A stretch of 64,000 nt of DNA from Hyphococcus luteus (GTDB lineage Bacteria; Pseudomonadota; Alphaproteobacteria; Caulobacterales; Parvularculaceae), in assembly GCF_002943565.1 (NCBI RefSeq), contig NZ_PJCH01000009.1, forward strand, positions 1 through 64,000. The letters are read 5' to 3'. The translations under genes and the position numbers were made by a program. Within the stretch, counting starts at the first letter, position 1. Each line of letters starts with the position of its first letter. The notes below the pieces were generated by a model. It saw only the letters and a list, made by a program, of their open reading frames with translations. It had not been told where the DNA came from and did not search any database. Shown here piece by piece: positions 29,811-39,001 of this stretch.

Positions 29811-32675
29811 ATGAAAAGCCTTGCCGAAAGCATCGTTTCCGCTCCCGCCGTCTATAACGCGGAGGCGGCGGCGCAATTCATTGAAAGCCTCGATGGCGGC
29901 TTCGCCGCTCTGCCGGAACCGGCGCGCGCGCTTCTGAAGGGCGTCGCCGGCGCCTCGCCTTATCTCCGCCGCCTCGCCCTGGGGCGCAAGGACGGGCTTG
30001 CGGCCATGTTCGCCGCGCCCCCGCACGAGACGCTGAAAGACATTCTCGCCCGGGCCGAAAGCGTTGCGGAAGCCGACGGCATGGACGCGCAGATGAAGGC
30101 GCTGCGCGAAGCAAAACAGGATGCGGCGCTTCTCATCGCGCTCGCCGATATCGGCGGCGCCTGGAGCGTCATGGAGACGACCGAGGCGCTGTCGCGTTTC
30201 GCAGACGCGGCGCTCAAAGGCGCGCTCGCTTGTGCGATTGCGCGTTCGCCGCTGGAGACAAGCCTCGGCCTGGTCTTTTTCGCCATGGGCAAGCACGGCG
30301 CCTATGAGCTCAACTATTCGAGCGACATCGACCTCGTCGTTCTCTTCGACCCTAGCCGCATGGGGCATGAGGACCGGCATGAGGCGCAAAAACACGCCGT
30401 CGCGGTCACCCGCGACGTCGTCAACATGATGCAGATGCAGACGGCGGACGGCTATGTCTTTCGCACCGATCTGCGCTTGCGTCCCGATCCCGGCGTCACG
30501 GCGCTGGCGATTTCGGTGACCTCGGCGGAATCCTATTACGAGGCTTTCGGCCAGAACTGGGAGCGCATGGCCTTCATCAAGGCGCGTCCGGCCGCCGGCG
30601 ACATCGCGCTCGGCGAGAATTTTCTGAAAACCCTGCGGCCGTTCATCTGGCGCAAGTTTTTCGACTACGCCGCCATCGAGGACGTGCATGCGGTCAAGCG
30701 CCAGATGCATTCGGCGAAAGGCGGCGGCGACATCGCCTTCGAAGGTCATGACGTCAAACTCGGGCGCGGCGGCATTCGCGAAATCGAATTTTACGCCCAG
30801 ACACAGCAGCTCATCCTTGGCGGCAAGACCCCCGCCTTGCGCATGCGCGCCACGCTCGACGCATTGGAAGCGCTCGCCGAAGCGGAAGCGATTACCGAGG
30901 CGGCGCGCGACGAATTGAGCGAGGCTTATCGCTATCTTCGCCATGTAGAGCATCGTCTGCAGATGGTGAATGACGAACAGACCCATCGCATTCCGCGAGA
31001 GGCCGAAGACATAAAACGCGTTGCGCTCTTCGCCGGCGCTGAGAACGCCGAGGCTTTTCGCAAAAAACTGCTGGCGACGCTGGAACGGGTCAGCGCCCAT
31101 TATGACGGCCTCTTCGAAGCTGACGAGACGCCGGAGAGCCGCCTCGGGCCGCTGGTTTTCACCGGCGTTGAGCTGCATCCGGCGACGCTCGAAACGCTTG
31201 AAAAGCTGGGCTTTAAACGCGCGCCGGATGTGAGCGCCGCGATCATGCGCTGGCACAAGGGGACCTTGCGCGCCACGCGCACCGAACGCGCCCGCACGCT
31301 GTTGACGAAACTCGTGCCGCCGCTGCTCGAAGCGCTGTCGAAAGCCGGCGATCCGGACGAGGCCTTTTTCGCCTTCGAGGATTTCCTGGCGCGCCTGCCT
31401 GCGGGCGTGCAGGTGTTTTCGCTTCTTCTCAACAATCTCGACGTTTTCGATACGCTGATCCGCATCATGACGATTTCGCCTTATCTCGGGCGTCAGTTTT
31501 CGAAACATCTCAATCTTGTCGAACGCCTTCTCGACAATCGCTGGTCCGAGCCGCCGCCGCTTCCGGAAAGTTACGAACACGCCTGCAAGACCGTCGTCGA
31601 GGCGGCGCCGGATTACGAGGCGGCGCTCAATGCGGCGCGCCGCTGGGCCGGCGAACAGAACTTTCAGATCACCGCGCAGCTTGCCGTGGGGATTCTTTCT
31701 CCTGAGGACGCCTCGCGCCATTTCACCGCCATCGCCGACGCCTCGATCCGCGCGCTTCTCGCCGCAGCGCTGGCGGAGATGGAGGCTCAGCACGGCGCCG
31801 TCGACGGCGACTTCGTCACGGTGGGGCTCGGGCGTCTCGGCGCGGGCGAGATGACGGCGACCTCCGACATCGATCTCATGTTCATTTACGACGCGCCTCA
31901 AGACGCCCAGTCGGACGGCGCCCGTCCGCTCGGCGCCGTCGACTATTTCACCCGGCTCGTGCGCCGGGCGGTGACGGCCCTGTCCGCCGCCACCGAGGAG
32001 GGGGCGCTTTACGAGGTCGACATGCAGCTCAGGCCTTCGGGCAAGGCGGGCCCCGCGGCGGTGAGCCTCGCCGCCTTCCGGCGTTATTACGCCGAAGAGG
32101 CCTGGACCTGGGAGGCGATGGCGATGGTCAAGGCGCGGGTCATCGGCCCGGCGGGCAAGCTCGCCGACGCGGTTTCGGCGGAGATAGACGCAATCGTTGC
32201 GCGTGCGCGCGACCCTGAAACGCTTCCCGGCGATGTCGCCGCCATGCGCGCGCGCCTTGACGAAGCGAAACCGGGCGCCGGTCCCTGGGACGTTAAAAAC
32301 ATCGTCGGCGGGCTGACGGACATCGCTTTCATTTGCCAGTATCTCGCGCTGCGCGCCGGTGCAAAAGGCCGCGCGCCCCGAAGCGTCGCCAAGGCCCTCG
32401 TCTGGTTTGCGAAAGAGGGCGAACTGGCGCAGGAAGAGGCGGAAACGTTAATATCCGCGCATCGCCTGTTTGAGGCGGTCTTGCAGGTGAGCCGGGCGGC
32501 CACCGGCGGCGTGTTTACGCCGGAAAAGGCGGGGGAGGCCTTATGCGTCAGAATGGCGTCCGTATGCGGAGAACAAACCATCGACGCGGCGGAACGAAAC
32601 TTGCTGCGCCATGAGGCGCAGACCGCCGCGCTGTTTACCAAGATTGTCGGCGAACGGCGCGCCCGTCAAAAGTAA
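29811..32675 (+). CDS. glnE: Bifunctional glutamine synthetase adenylyltransferase/deadenylyltransferase
   Basis: The 954-residue protein controls glutamine synthetase by adding and removing AMP. It has the duplicated nucleotidyltransferase architecture. The N-terminal deadenylylase domain has GKHGAYELNYSSDIDLVVLFD and RTDLRLRPDPG. The C-terminal adenylylase domain has GLGRLGAGEMTATSDIDLMFIYD and DMQLRPSGKAG. Both contain the DxD-type metal-binding Asp pair. Length is normal for the family (about 950-980). It is in the same orientation as the htrA/two-component block, an arrangement common in alphaproteobacteria. Confidence 0.95.
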   Translation: MKSLAESIVSAPAVYNAEAAAQFIESLDGGFAALPEPARALLKGVAGASPYLRRLALGRKDGLAAMFAAPPHETLKDILARAESVAEADGMDAQMKALREAKQDAALLIALADIGGAWSVMETTEALSRFADAALKGALACAIARSPLETSLGLVFFAMGKHGAYELNYSSDIDLVVLFDPSRMGHEDRHEAQKHAVAVTRDVVNMMQMQTADGYVFRTDLRLRPDPGVTALAISVTSAESYYEAFGQNWERMAFIKARPAAGDIALGENFLKTLRPFIWRKFFDYAAIEDVHAVKRQMHSAKGGGDIAFEGHDVKLGRGGIREIEFYAQTQQLILGGKTPALRMRATLDALEALAEAEAITEAARDELSEAYRYLRHVEHRLQMVNDEQTHRIPREAEDIKRVALFAGAENAEAFRKKLLATLERVSAHYDGLFEADETPESRLGPLVFTGVELHPATLETLEKLGFKRAPDVSAAIMRWHKGTLRATRTERARTLLTKLVPPLLEALSKAGDPDEAFFAFEDFLARLPAGVQVFSLLLNNLDVFDTLIRIMTISPYLGRQFSKHLNLVERLLDNRWSEPPPLPESYEHACKTVVEAAPDYEAALNAARRWAGEQNFQITAQLAVGILSPEDASRHFTAIADASIRALLAAALAEMEAQHGAVDGDFVTVGLGRLGAGEMTATSDIDLMFIYDAPQDAQSDGARPLGAVDYFTRLVRRAVTALSAATEEGALYEVDMQLRPSGKAGPAAVSLAAFRRYYAEEAWTWEAMAMVKARVIGPAGKLADAVSAEIDAIVARARDPETLPGDVAAMRARLDEAKPGAGPWDVKNIVGGLTDIAFICQYLALRAGAKGRAPRSVAKALVWFAKEGELAQEEAETLISAHRLFEAVLQVSRAATGGVFTPEKAGEALCVRMASVCGEQTIDAAERNLLRHEAQTAALFTKIVGERRARQK

Positions 32676-32710
32676 ACGGGCAGATGAATACGGGATAAAC
32701 CGCGCGGGCT

Positions 32711-34042
32711 ATGAACGGATCTTTCGACTTTCTGGTCATCGGCGATGACGAAGCGAGCCTTGCGGCCGCCGGCGCGGCGGCGAAGGCGGGCGCGCGCATT
32801 GCGGTTCATCGCCCGTCCGAGCGGAAAAAACGCTCCCCGGCGGCGACCTCCGCCGTGCCCAATTTCGTCTGGCGCCGGCTCGATCTTCAGGATTACGACC
32901 TGACGCTGGAGCCCGTCAGCGCCCGGGTGACGCTTCTGAAGGAAGGCGGGCCGGTGACGAGCTACGCCAGCGCGCGCGAGACCGCCGACGCCCTCGAGGC
33001 GGCGGAAAGCGAGGATCATTTCGTCTGGCGGGATTTCCTGGAGGACATGGCCGCGCTTTGCGAAGAGGAATACCTCACCAACGCGCTTTACTGCGGCGAA
33101 GCGCCCGGCGGCCGGCAGTTCGCCGCGCTCCTGGCCGATCCGCAACTGCTCGACAAGGCGGCGCGGCTTTTCGGTCCGTGTGCGGACCTGCTTGACGACT
33201 ATTTCACCGATCCCCGGTTGAAGGCCCATGTGGCGGCGCATGCTTTGAGCCTCGCCGGGTCGGGGCCGCGCGAAGCCGGATCGGCTTCGGCGCTTGCGGA
33301 ATATATCGAAGCCGACGCCTGGCGCGTGAGAACGCCGAAGGAGGGACCTTCCCTGCGCGCCGTTCTTGAGCGGGTGTGTCAGGATGCGGGCGTTGAATTC
33401 ACGGCGGAGAAAATCACCGGTGTCGAGCCGGCTTCCGGAAAACAACTGACCGTGACCTTCGCCAATGACGCCCGGATCAAGGTGAAGCATGTTTTCTTCG
33501 CCACCCCCGACGCCGCGGCGGCGGCGGGAACCGGCGGCGGCGCCATGAACGGTTTAGGCTATGCGCGGCATGCGCTCTTTTCCATGCGTTTCCGTCTCGC
33601 CGACGGCATCGAGCCGCCCGGCGGCGACGTGAAAGCGCTTTATGAGATCATCGACAGCGCGGAAGATCTGCAGAAGGCCCGCGACGCGGCGGTCGAGGGA
33701 CGGCTTTACGAGCAATTGCCGGTTGAGTTCGAATTCGCGCCCAATGGCGAGCTGATTGCGCGCTCGTCCTATATGCCGGCGGCGTTTTACGAAGACGGCG
33801 AATGGCGCGGCTGGACCGGACAGGACCGCCAGGCCGCCGCGGCGCTCATCAGGGAAAGGTTGTCGAGCCGCATGCCGGGTTTCGCCAGCCATATCCGCCG
33901 CTTCGAAGCCGAAGTCGCCGCGCCGCCGGCCGGGCCCTCGCCCTTCGCCGGTTGCGATCGCGTCATCGTGCAGTCGCGCCGCCACGATGCGATCGGCGCG
34001 GCTGTGAAACTCATTGATCGGGTGATGACGGGCGATGAGTAA
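32711..34042 (+). CDS. Flavoprotein-like protein with a degenerate FAD-binding motif
   Basis: A 443-residue relative of NAD(P)/FAD-dependent oxidoreductases. The N-terminal Rossmann region reads FDFLVIGDDEASLAAAG where the family has GxGxxG, so the glycine loop is largely lost. The middle and C-terminal layout (EYIEADAWRVRTPKEG, RSSYMPAAFYEDG, GCDRVIVQSRRHDAIG) still resembles the phytoene-desaturase-type fold. It overlaps the following intact flavoprotein by 8 bases, implying a tightly coupled pair, perhaps a non-catalytic partner subunit. The substrate is unknown. Confidence 0.55.
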   Translation: MNGSFDFLVIGDDEASLAAAGAAAKAGARIAVHRPSERKKRSPAATSAVPNFVWRRLDLQDYDLTLEPVSARVTLLKEGGPVTSYASARETADALEAAESEDHFVWRDFLEDMAALCEEEYLTNALYCGEAPGGRQFAALLADPQLLDKAARLFGPCADLLDDYFTDPRLKAHVAAHALSLAGSGPREAGSASALAEYIEADAWRVRTPKEGPSLRAVLERVCQDAGVEFTAEKITGVEPASGKQLTVTFANDARIKVKHVFFATPDAAAAAGTGGGAMNGLGYARHALFSMRFRLADGIEPPGGDVKALYEIIDSAEDLQKARDAAVEGRLYEQLPVEFEFAPNGELIARSSYMPAAFYEDGEWRGWTGQDRQAAAALIRERLSSRMPGFASHIRRFEAEVAAPPAGPSPFAGCDRVIVQSRRHDAIGAAVKLIDRVMTGDE

Positions 34043-35651
34043 TCAGAAAAATCCCATTGGCGACAAAGACGGGCGCGAAAAGTCGAAGACGAGCGCGCAC
34101 CTCATCGAAGGCGGCATCGACGCCATTGTCATCGGCGCCGGCGCGGAGGGACTGGCCGCCGCCGCCTATCTCGGCAAGGCGGGCCTGCATACGGTGCTCG
34201 TCGGCGCGGGACCGGAAATCGGCGGGCGCATCGCCGCGCGCGAAATCGCCTCCGGCGTCGACGGCGTCGACGGGGAACATCTCGTCACGGTGCTCGACCC
34301 GGAGGTCATCGCCGAGCTCGATCTTTATCGCCATGGCCTCGAATTCGCCGCGCGCCGTCTCGACACGACGTATTTTTTCGAAAGCGGCAATGTGTTGCGT
34401 TTTGACGGCGATCTTGCGCAGGCGGCGCTTCTGTCGCTCGACAATGACGACGATTGCGAAGCGCTCGAAGCCTTCATGGGCGAGGTTCTTGAAATGTCGG
34501 CCTTCTTAAGACCGGCTTTCCGGCCCTTCGCTTTTCCTGCCGCCGGCGATCAGCAGCGCAAGCTCGAAAAGGCGCTCTCCGGCGCCGCGCCGGAAATGGC
34601 GGCGCGCCTGCGCCAGTATCTTCTTTCGAGCGCTGACGAGATTTTGCGCAATCGCTTCGGCGACGGGCCCTTGCGGGCGCTGTTGCTGGCGGAAACGGCG
34701 TTCCGCTCCGCCGCGGCGCCAGGCGAGCCGTTCAGCTTCCTTTCATTGCTGCGCCGTTACGCCGGCGAGGCGGCGGGGTTGCAAGGGGCTGCGGCCTATC
34801 CCAAGGGCGGCGCCGTTTCGGTGATTGCGGCGCTGCGCCGCGCTGCGCAAGCCGCAAAGGTCGATGTCCGCGCGGCGACGCCGGTGAAGTCGATCCTGAT
34901 CGAAGGCGACAAGGTGGGCGGCGTCACCCTCGCCGACGGCGGGCAACTGCGCGCGCCGATCGTCGTCGCCGCCATCGACGCCGATCAGGCTTATCTCAAG
35001 ATGATCGGCGCCGGGTTGCTCGATATCGGCCTGCAGCGGGCGCTGACGGCGCGCAAGCCCGAAATTTCCAGCGCGCGCATGCAGATCGTCCTGAAAGGCG
35101 TCGCCCAGGACGACGCCACCCGCCGCAACATGATGCGCCGGCTTGTCTATGCGCCGTCGCCCGAAGCGCTGACGAAGGCTTTCATTGAGGCGCGCGCCGG
35201 CCGCGTGCCCGAACGCCTGATCGTCGAGGCGGTGTTCCCGACAGCGCTTGACGAAGGCGCCGCGCTCGACAAGCGCCAGCTAATCTCGGTGATGGCTCAT
35301 CCCCTGCCTTTCGACGCCGAACCGGATGCGGCGCGCCGCGAAGCGATCCGCACCGCCATTCTCGATTCCATCGAAATGTTCGCCGCCGGGTTCTCCGGGC
35401 GCATCGAGGCGGATGATTTAAGGCTCGCCGCCGACGAGGCCGCCGCGGCGAAAGCAAATCCCGCAGCCTACGCCGCAAAGCCCGACGTGCTGCGGCAATG
35501 GGCGCTGTCTTCGGCGGTGACGGGCTCCGGCGGGATCGGCGGCTTTTATTTCTGCGGGCCGGAAGCGCAGATCGGCGCCGGGCTGTCCTGCGCTTCGGGC
35601 CGGGCCGCCGCGCGCGCCGCCTTGCGCGCCTATAGAAAGGGGGCGGCGTGA
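34035..35651 (+). CDS. FAD-dependent oxidoreductase, CrtI/PYROXD2-like
   Basis: A 538-residue COG1233-type flavoprotein. It has an intact dinucleotide motif (IDAIVIGAGAEGLAAAAYLGKAGLHTVLVG), YPKGGAVSVIAAL and PVKSILIEGDKVGGVTLADG in the middle, and GIGGFYFCGPEAQIGAGLSCASGRAAA as the C-terminal FAD-contact block. It probably oxidises a hydrophobic or amine substrate; carotenoid genes are absent nearby, so carotenoid desaturation is unlikely. It is central in an overlapping three-gene unit with a degenerate paralogue upstream and a folate-type protein downstream. Confidence 0.8.
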   Translation: MSNQKNPIGDKDGREKSKTSAHLIEGGIDAIVIGAGAEGLAAAAYLGKAGLHTVLVGAGPEIGGRIAAREIASGVDGVDGEHLVTVLDPEVIAELDLYRHGLEFAARRLDTTYFFESGNVLRFDGDLAQAALLSLDNDDDCEALEAFMGEVLEMSAFLRPAFRPFAFPAAGDQQRKLEKALSGAAPEMAARLRQYLLSSADEILRNRFGDGPLRALLLAETAFRSAAAPGEPFSFLSLLRRYAGEAAGLQGAAAYPKGGAVSVIAALRRAAQAAKVDVRAATPVKSILIEGDKVGGVTLADGGQLRAPIVVAAIDADQAYLKMIGAGLLDIGLQRALTARKPEISSARMQIVLKGVAQDDATRRNMMRRLVYAPSPEALTKAFIEARAGRVPERLIVEAVFPTALDEGAALDKRQLISVMAHPLPFDAEPDAARREAIRTAILDSIEMFAAGFSGRIEADDLRLAADEAAAAKANPAAYAAKPDVLRQWALSSAVTGSGGIGGFYFCGPEAQIGAGLSCASGRAAARAALRAYRKGAA

Positions 35652-36808
35652 TTTTCCCCGCCGAAGATTTCTTCGCCGACGCGCCGCGCCCGACGCCGCT
35701 TTACGCCGCCGTCGCCTCGGCGAGCGAGGCGAATTTATGGACCTCCGTCAATGGCTGGACCACGGCGCGGATCTATTCCTCCGTCAGCGGAGAATATGAA
35801 ACCGCCAAGAGCGCCGCGGCGCTCGCCGATCTTGGGGCCCTGGCGCGGTACGCCGTGCGCGGGCGCGAAGCGGCGGCGTTTCTCGGGCGCCTGACGACCG
35901 CGCCGGCGGTGAGTTTGCAGGTGGGCGAAAGCGCCCGCGGCCTGATGCTCGACGATCAGGGGCATGTGATCGATCTCGCCGAAGTCTCGCGGCTGTCCGA
36001 AGATCTTTTCCTGCTCACCTTGCCGACGCCGCACGCCCGCCATATTGCGCTCGGCGCACGCGGGCTCGATGTCGCCGCCGAAGACATCTCCGGACAGGTG
36101 GCCGCGCTCGGCGTGTTCGGGCCGCAGACCGCAGGCGTTCTCGCCGCCGCCGGGCTGAAATCGGCGAGCGAAACCCTGGCCGCGTCGGGCATATTGCGCG
36201 GGGTCGAAACCGCGGCCCGGCCGATCCAGTTCGGCGCCATGCCGGGGGTGGAGCTCATTTTTCCGAAAGAAGAAGCGCTCACCATCTGGGAGCGGATCAT
36301 GCGCCGCGGCGCCGGCGCGCCCATCGGGCTCGACGCACTCGAAATCTTAAGGCTGGAAGCGGGGGGCCCTCGTCCCGGCCTCGATTTCACCCCCGCCGGG
36401 AAACCGGGGGCGAGCCCGAGGACGCCGGAAGAGCTTGGTCTTGCGCATCTTGCCCCCCTCGACCGGGGCTGGTTCAACGGCCGCCGGGCCCTGCGCGCGC
36501 TCGCCGGCAAGCCGCGCCGGCGGCTGATCTCGCTTTCCATCGACGACGAGCAGTCCATGGCCGGCGCGGCGGTTCTCCAGGACGGCAAGCCTGTCGGGCG
36601 GATCACCAGCTGCGCCTGGTCCCCGGCCCGCAAAAGGATCATCGCCTTCGCCGATATCGATGCGGCAAGCCACGGAAACAACTACGAAATTTCTGTCGCC
36701 GGCCCGGCGGAAGGCCGGGTTCCGGCGAAACTTTTCGAAACCGCGGAAAGCGCGCTCGCCCGGGTCTTCGCCGGGGTTCAGGGAAATTCGACGGATTTCC
36801 GCCGCTGA
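35648..36808 (+). CDS. GcvT-like aminomethyltransferase-family protein
   Basis: A 386-residue protein of the GcvT/YgfZ/dimethylglycine-oxidase C-terminal fold. GWTTARIYSSVSGEYETAKSAAALADLGALARYAVRG is the family's N-terminal block. GLMLDDQGHVIDLAEVSRLSEDLFLLT and GLDALEILRLEAGGPRPGLDF follow, then the C-terminal barrel with GKPVGRITSCAWSP. Members bind tetrahydrofolate and accept one-carbon units. The GTG start overlaps the flavoprotein stop, so oxidation by that enzyme and folate capture of a C1 unit is an attractive but untested reading. Confidence 0.8.
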   Translation: MIFPAEDFFADAPRPTPLYAAVASASEANLWTSVNGWTTARIYSSVSGEYETAKSAAALADLGALARYAVRGREAAAFLGRLTTAPAVSLQVGESARGLMLDDQGHVIDLAEVSRLSEDLFLLTLPTPHARHIALGARGLDVAAEDISGQVAALGVFGPQTAGVLAAAGLKSASETLAASGILRGVETAARPIQFGAMPGVELIFPKEEALTIWERIMRRGAGAPIGLDALEILRLEAGGPRPGLDFTPAGKPGASPRTPEELGLAHLAPLDRGWFNGRRALRALAGKPRRRLISLSIDDEQSMAGAAVLQDGKPVGRITSCAWSPARKRIIAFADIDAASHGNNYEISVAGPAEGRVPAKLFETAESALARVFAGVQGNSTDFRR

Positions 36809-36852
36809 GCCGTTCAAGACTTGCTGGGACGGCTAGCGAGAGAGGAATCCTC

Positions 36853-37308
36853 ATGAAGACGAAATTGATGCTTGGAACCATGGCCGCCGCGGGCGCCGCC
36901 CTGATGGCGGCGGGCGCGATGGCGGCGGAAGGCGGAAAGGGCCCCGGCCAAGGGTATGGTCGCGGTTTTGACCGCATGGACGTCAATGGCGACGGCAAGC
37001 TCACGGCCGAAGAAATGTCGAAGAAGCACGCCGCCTTTATTGAACAGGCGGACGCCGACGGCGACGGCGCGGTCACCAAGGAAGAGATGAAAGCCTTCCA
37101 CGAGGCTAGGCGCGCCGAATGGCGTGAAAAGCGCAATCCGGACGAGAATGGCGACGGCGTCGTCGACCGCACGGAATATATGAACGCCGCGCAGGAACGT
37201 TTCGACCGCATGGATAAAGACGGCGACGGCGTTTTGAGCGAAGATGAAATGCGCCGCCGCCATCATCGCGGTCACGGACGTCGTTTCCGCGGCGGCGACA
37301 AGGACTAA
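36853..37308 (+). CDS. Secreted EF-hand calcium-binding protein
   Basis: A 151-residue protein with an N-terminal signal peptide (cleavage near AMAAE, residue ~25) and four EF-hand loops: DVNGDGKLTAEE, DADGDGAVTKEE, DENGDGVVDRTE and DKDGDGVLSEDE. All carry the D-x-D/N-G-D-G pattern with a final Glu, so calcium binding in the periplasm is likely. The C-terminus is His/Arg-rich (RRRHHRGHGRRFRGG), possibly binding other metals. It is followed by an ECF sigma factor and a Spy-like sensor in the same orientation. Confidence 0.9.
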   Translation: MKTKLMLGTMAAAGAALMAAGAMAAEGGKGPGQGYGRGFDRMDVNGDGKLTAEEMSKKHAAFIEQADADGDGAVTKEEMKAFHEARRAEWREKRNPDENGDGVVDRTEYMNAAQERFDRMDKDGDGVLSEDEMRRRHHRGHGRRFRGGDKD

Positions 37309-37387
37309 GCTGGAACTAATCGTTCCGACCCTTTCCGGTCTCGCGGCGTTTTCTTCGCGGGACCGGCGCTGAGAATAGACCGGCGCT

Positions 37388-37987
37388 TTGTTGAAACAGG
37401 ATGAAGATAGCGATGAAGCGCTGGTCAGGCGCGCAGGGGCGGGTGATCGAACCGCCGCCGCGCGGCTTGTGGAAAGACATACGCAGATGATCTACGCCGC
37501 CTGTTACAGGATGCTTGGCTCCAAACCCGCCGCCGAAGACGCGGCGCAGGAGACTTTTTTGCGCCTGTGGCGGAACGCGGCGAAGTGGAAGCCGCAGGGC
37601 GCGAAATTCCAAACCTGGCTTTACCGGGTGGCGATGAACTACTGCCTCGACCAGCTGCGCAAAAAGAAGCGCGAAGCGCCGGAAGAGGCGGCGCCGGAAA
37701 CAGCCGATCCCGCCGACCGGCAGGACCAGACCGTTTTTGCGGCGGAGCGGCGTTTTGCGATTGATGCGGCGCTCGAAAAGCTGCCCGAGCGGCAGAGGCT
37801 GGCGATCACGCTCTGCCATTATCAGGAACTGAGCAATATCGAAGCCGCGGAGATCATGGAGATCAGCGTCGATGCGCTGGAATCGCTGCTGGCGCGCGGG
37901 CGGCGCGCCTTGAAAGAAAGTCTTGCGCCCATGCGCGAGCATTTGCTGGGGAAGATGGACGATGGCGGTTATGCGCAAATCAACTGA
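37388..37987 (+). CDS. ECF sigma-70 factor
   Basis: A 199-residue sigma factor with region 2 (about residues 10-80; MIYAACYRMLGSKPAAEDAAQETFLRLWRNA and FQTWLYRVAMNYCLDQLRKKKRE) and region 4 (about 120-180; LEKLPERQRLAITLCHYQELSNIEAAEIMEISVDALESLLARGRRAL). No ATG fits; a TTG at 37388 or 37391 is used. The stop overlaps the downstream membrane protein, its likely anti-sigma factor. A Spy/CnrX-like periplasmic protein follows, so the sigma factor probably answers metal or envelope stress. Confidence 0.88.
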   Translation: MLKQDEDSDEALVRRAGAGDRTAAARLVERHTQMIYAACYRMLGSKPAAEDAAQETFLRLWRNAAKWKPQGAKFQTWLYRVAMNYCLDQLRKKKREAPEEAAPETADPADRQDQTVFAAERRFAIDAALEKLPERQRLAITLCHYQELSNIEAAEIMEISVDALESLLARGRRALKESLAPMREHLLGKMDDGGYAQIN

Positions 37988-38435
37988 CCGGCTCGAGACG
38001 CTGCGGCGCGCAGCGGAAGCCTATGGCGCGGATCCCGCCCGCTGGCCTGCGTCTTCGCGCGAAGAGCTGGGCGATCTTCTCGATACGGACGAGGCCGCTG
38101 GCATTCTTGCCGAGGAAGAGTTCCTCGACGGCTTTTTGAACGCCGCCTCGGCGCCGCGCATGAGCGAAGACCTCACGAACCGCATCATGGCCGGCTATGA
38201 AGCGCCGAAAACGCCCGCGGGGGTGTTCGACTTTTTGCGCACGCTTGCGCCCGGCATGCGGTTATTGCCCGCCGGCGCGCTTGCGGGCTTCGGCGCGCTC
38301 GGGCTCGCCACAGGGATCATGAGCGCCTCGGCGCAGGAACCCTTGACGCCGGAATATGAAGCGCTCGCCTATGTGAACGATCTGTCCGTGGCGACGCTTA
38401 ATGAAGATGGAGAGCTTGAATGGGACGCGGAGTAG
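37962..38435 (+). CDS. Single-pass membrane protein, candidate anti-sigma factor
   Basis: About 157 residues from ATG 37962 (ATG 37971 also possible). The cytoplasmic N-terminal half is helical and acidic (RLETLRRAAEAYGADPARWP, ILAEEEFLDGFLNAASAP). One transmembrane helix lies near residues 95-118 (LLPAGALAGFGALGLATGIMSA), and a short periplasmic tail ends in acidic residues. It overlaps the sigma gene by 26 bases and the next gene by 16 bases, the coupling expected of a sigma/anti-sigma pair. There is no zinc-binding ASD motif, so the assignment rests on context. Confidence 0.6.
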   Translation: MAVMRKSTDRLETLRRAAEAYGADPARWPASSREELGDLLDTDEAAGILAEEEFLDGFLNAASAPRMSEDLTNRIMAGYEAPKTPAGVFDFLRTLAPGMRLLPAGALAGFGALGLATGIMSASAQEPLTPEYEALAYVNDLSVATLNEDGELEWDAE

Positions 38436-38992
38436 CGATCGCGCTCGGCGCGCTGTTGTTTATTTCCCTGGGGCTGAATGTCTTTGCGCTCGGCCATCTC
38501 TCGGGGCGGATGATCGCGGGGCGTCATGCCGGCCCGCCGCCGCATTCCGAAGGGCACAGGCCGCGCGGCGGTTTCGAGGATCCGCTGAAAATCATGCGCT
38601 ATGCGGAGGAATTGTCGCCCGAACTGCGCCAGCAGTTTCGCGAGAGTTTCCGCGCGCAGTTGCCGCAAATGCGCGAGGAGTACCGCAAGATGCATCAATT
38701 GCGCGGTGATCTTTCCGGCTTGATGAGCGCAGAGGAATGGGACGGCGCTGCAATTGACGCCAAGCTTGAAGAAATCCGCGCCGTCGAGGACCGTCAGCAG
38801 AAAGCTTTCATCGACGCCTTTATCGGCGTTTTCGAAGCGCTGCCGGCCGAAGAGCGCAAGGCGCTGATCGACGCGGCTAATGAAAAGCGCGCGGAACGGC
38901 GCAAGCGCTGGAAAGAGCGGGTCAAACACCGCCGCGAAGATTTCGGGCCGGAAAAAGACGGCGGCATGCCGCCGCCGCCTGAAGAAAACTAA
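38420..38992 (+). CDS. Periplasmic heavy-metal sensor (CnrX/Spy-like)
   Basis: A 190-residue protein anchored by an N-terminal helix (ALGALLFISLGLNVFALGHLSG) with a helical periplasmic domain. His-rich stretches (HAGPPPHSEGHRPR) and LRQQFRESFRAQLPQMREEYRKMHQLRGDLSGLM resemble the four-helix hairpin of Spy/CpxP/CnrX. LPAEERKALIDAANEKRAERRKRW is the family's LTPEQR-like repeat. It likely senses metal or misfolded protein and signals to the membrane protein upstream, releasing the sigma factor. Confidence 0.82.
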   Translation: MGRGVAIALGALLFISLGLNVFALGHLSGRMIAGRHAGPPPHSEGHRPRGGFEDPLKIMRYAEELSPELRQQFRESFRAQLPQMREEYRKMHQLRGDLSGLMSAEEWDGAAIDAKLEEIRAVEDRQQKAFIDAFIGVFEALPAEERKALIDAANEKRAERRKRWKERVKHRREDFGPEKDGGMPPPPEEN

Positions 38993-39001
38993 GCCGGCGG
39001 A

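Noticed and set aside
29802-31901. A 699-codon minus-strand frame opposite glnE
   Set aside because: GlnE is clear on the plus strand over the same bases; the antisense product has no recognisable domain.
34035-35651. Carotenoid phytoene desaturase
   Set aside because: The fold is shared but there are no crtB/crtY-type neighbours, and the coupled GcvT-like gene points to another chemistry.
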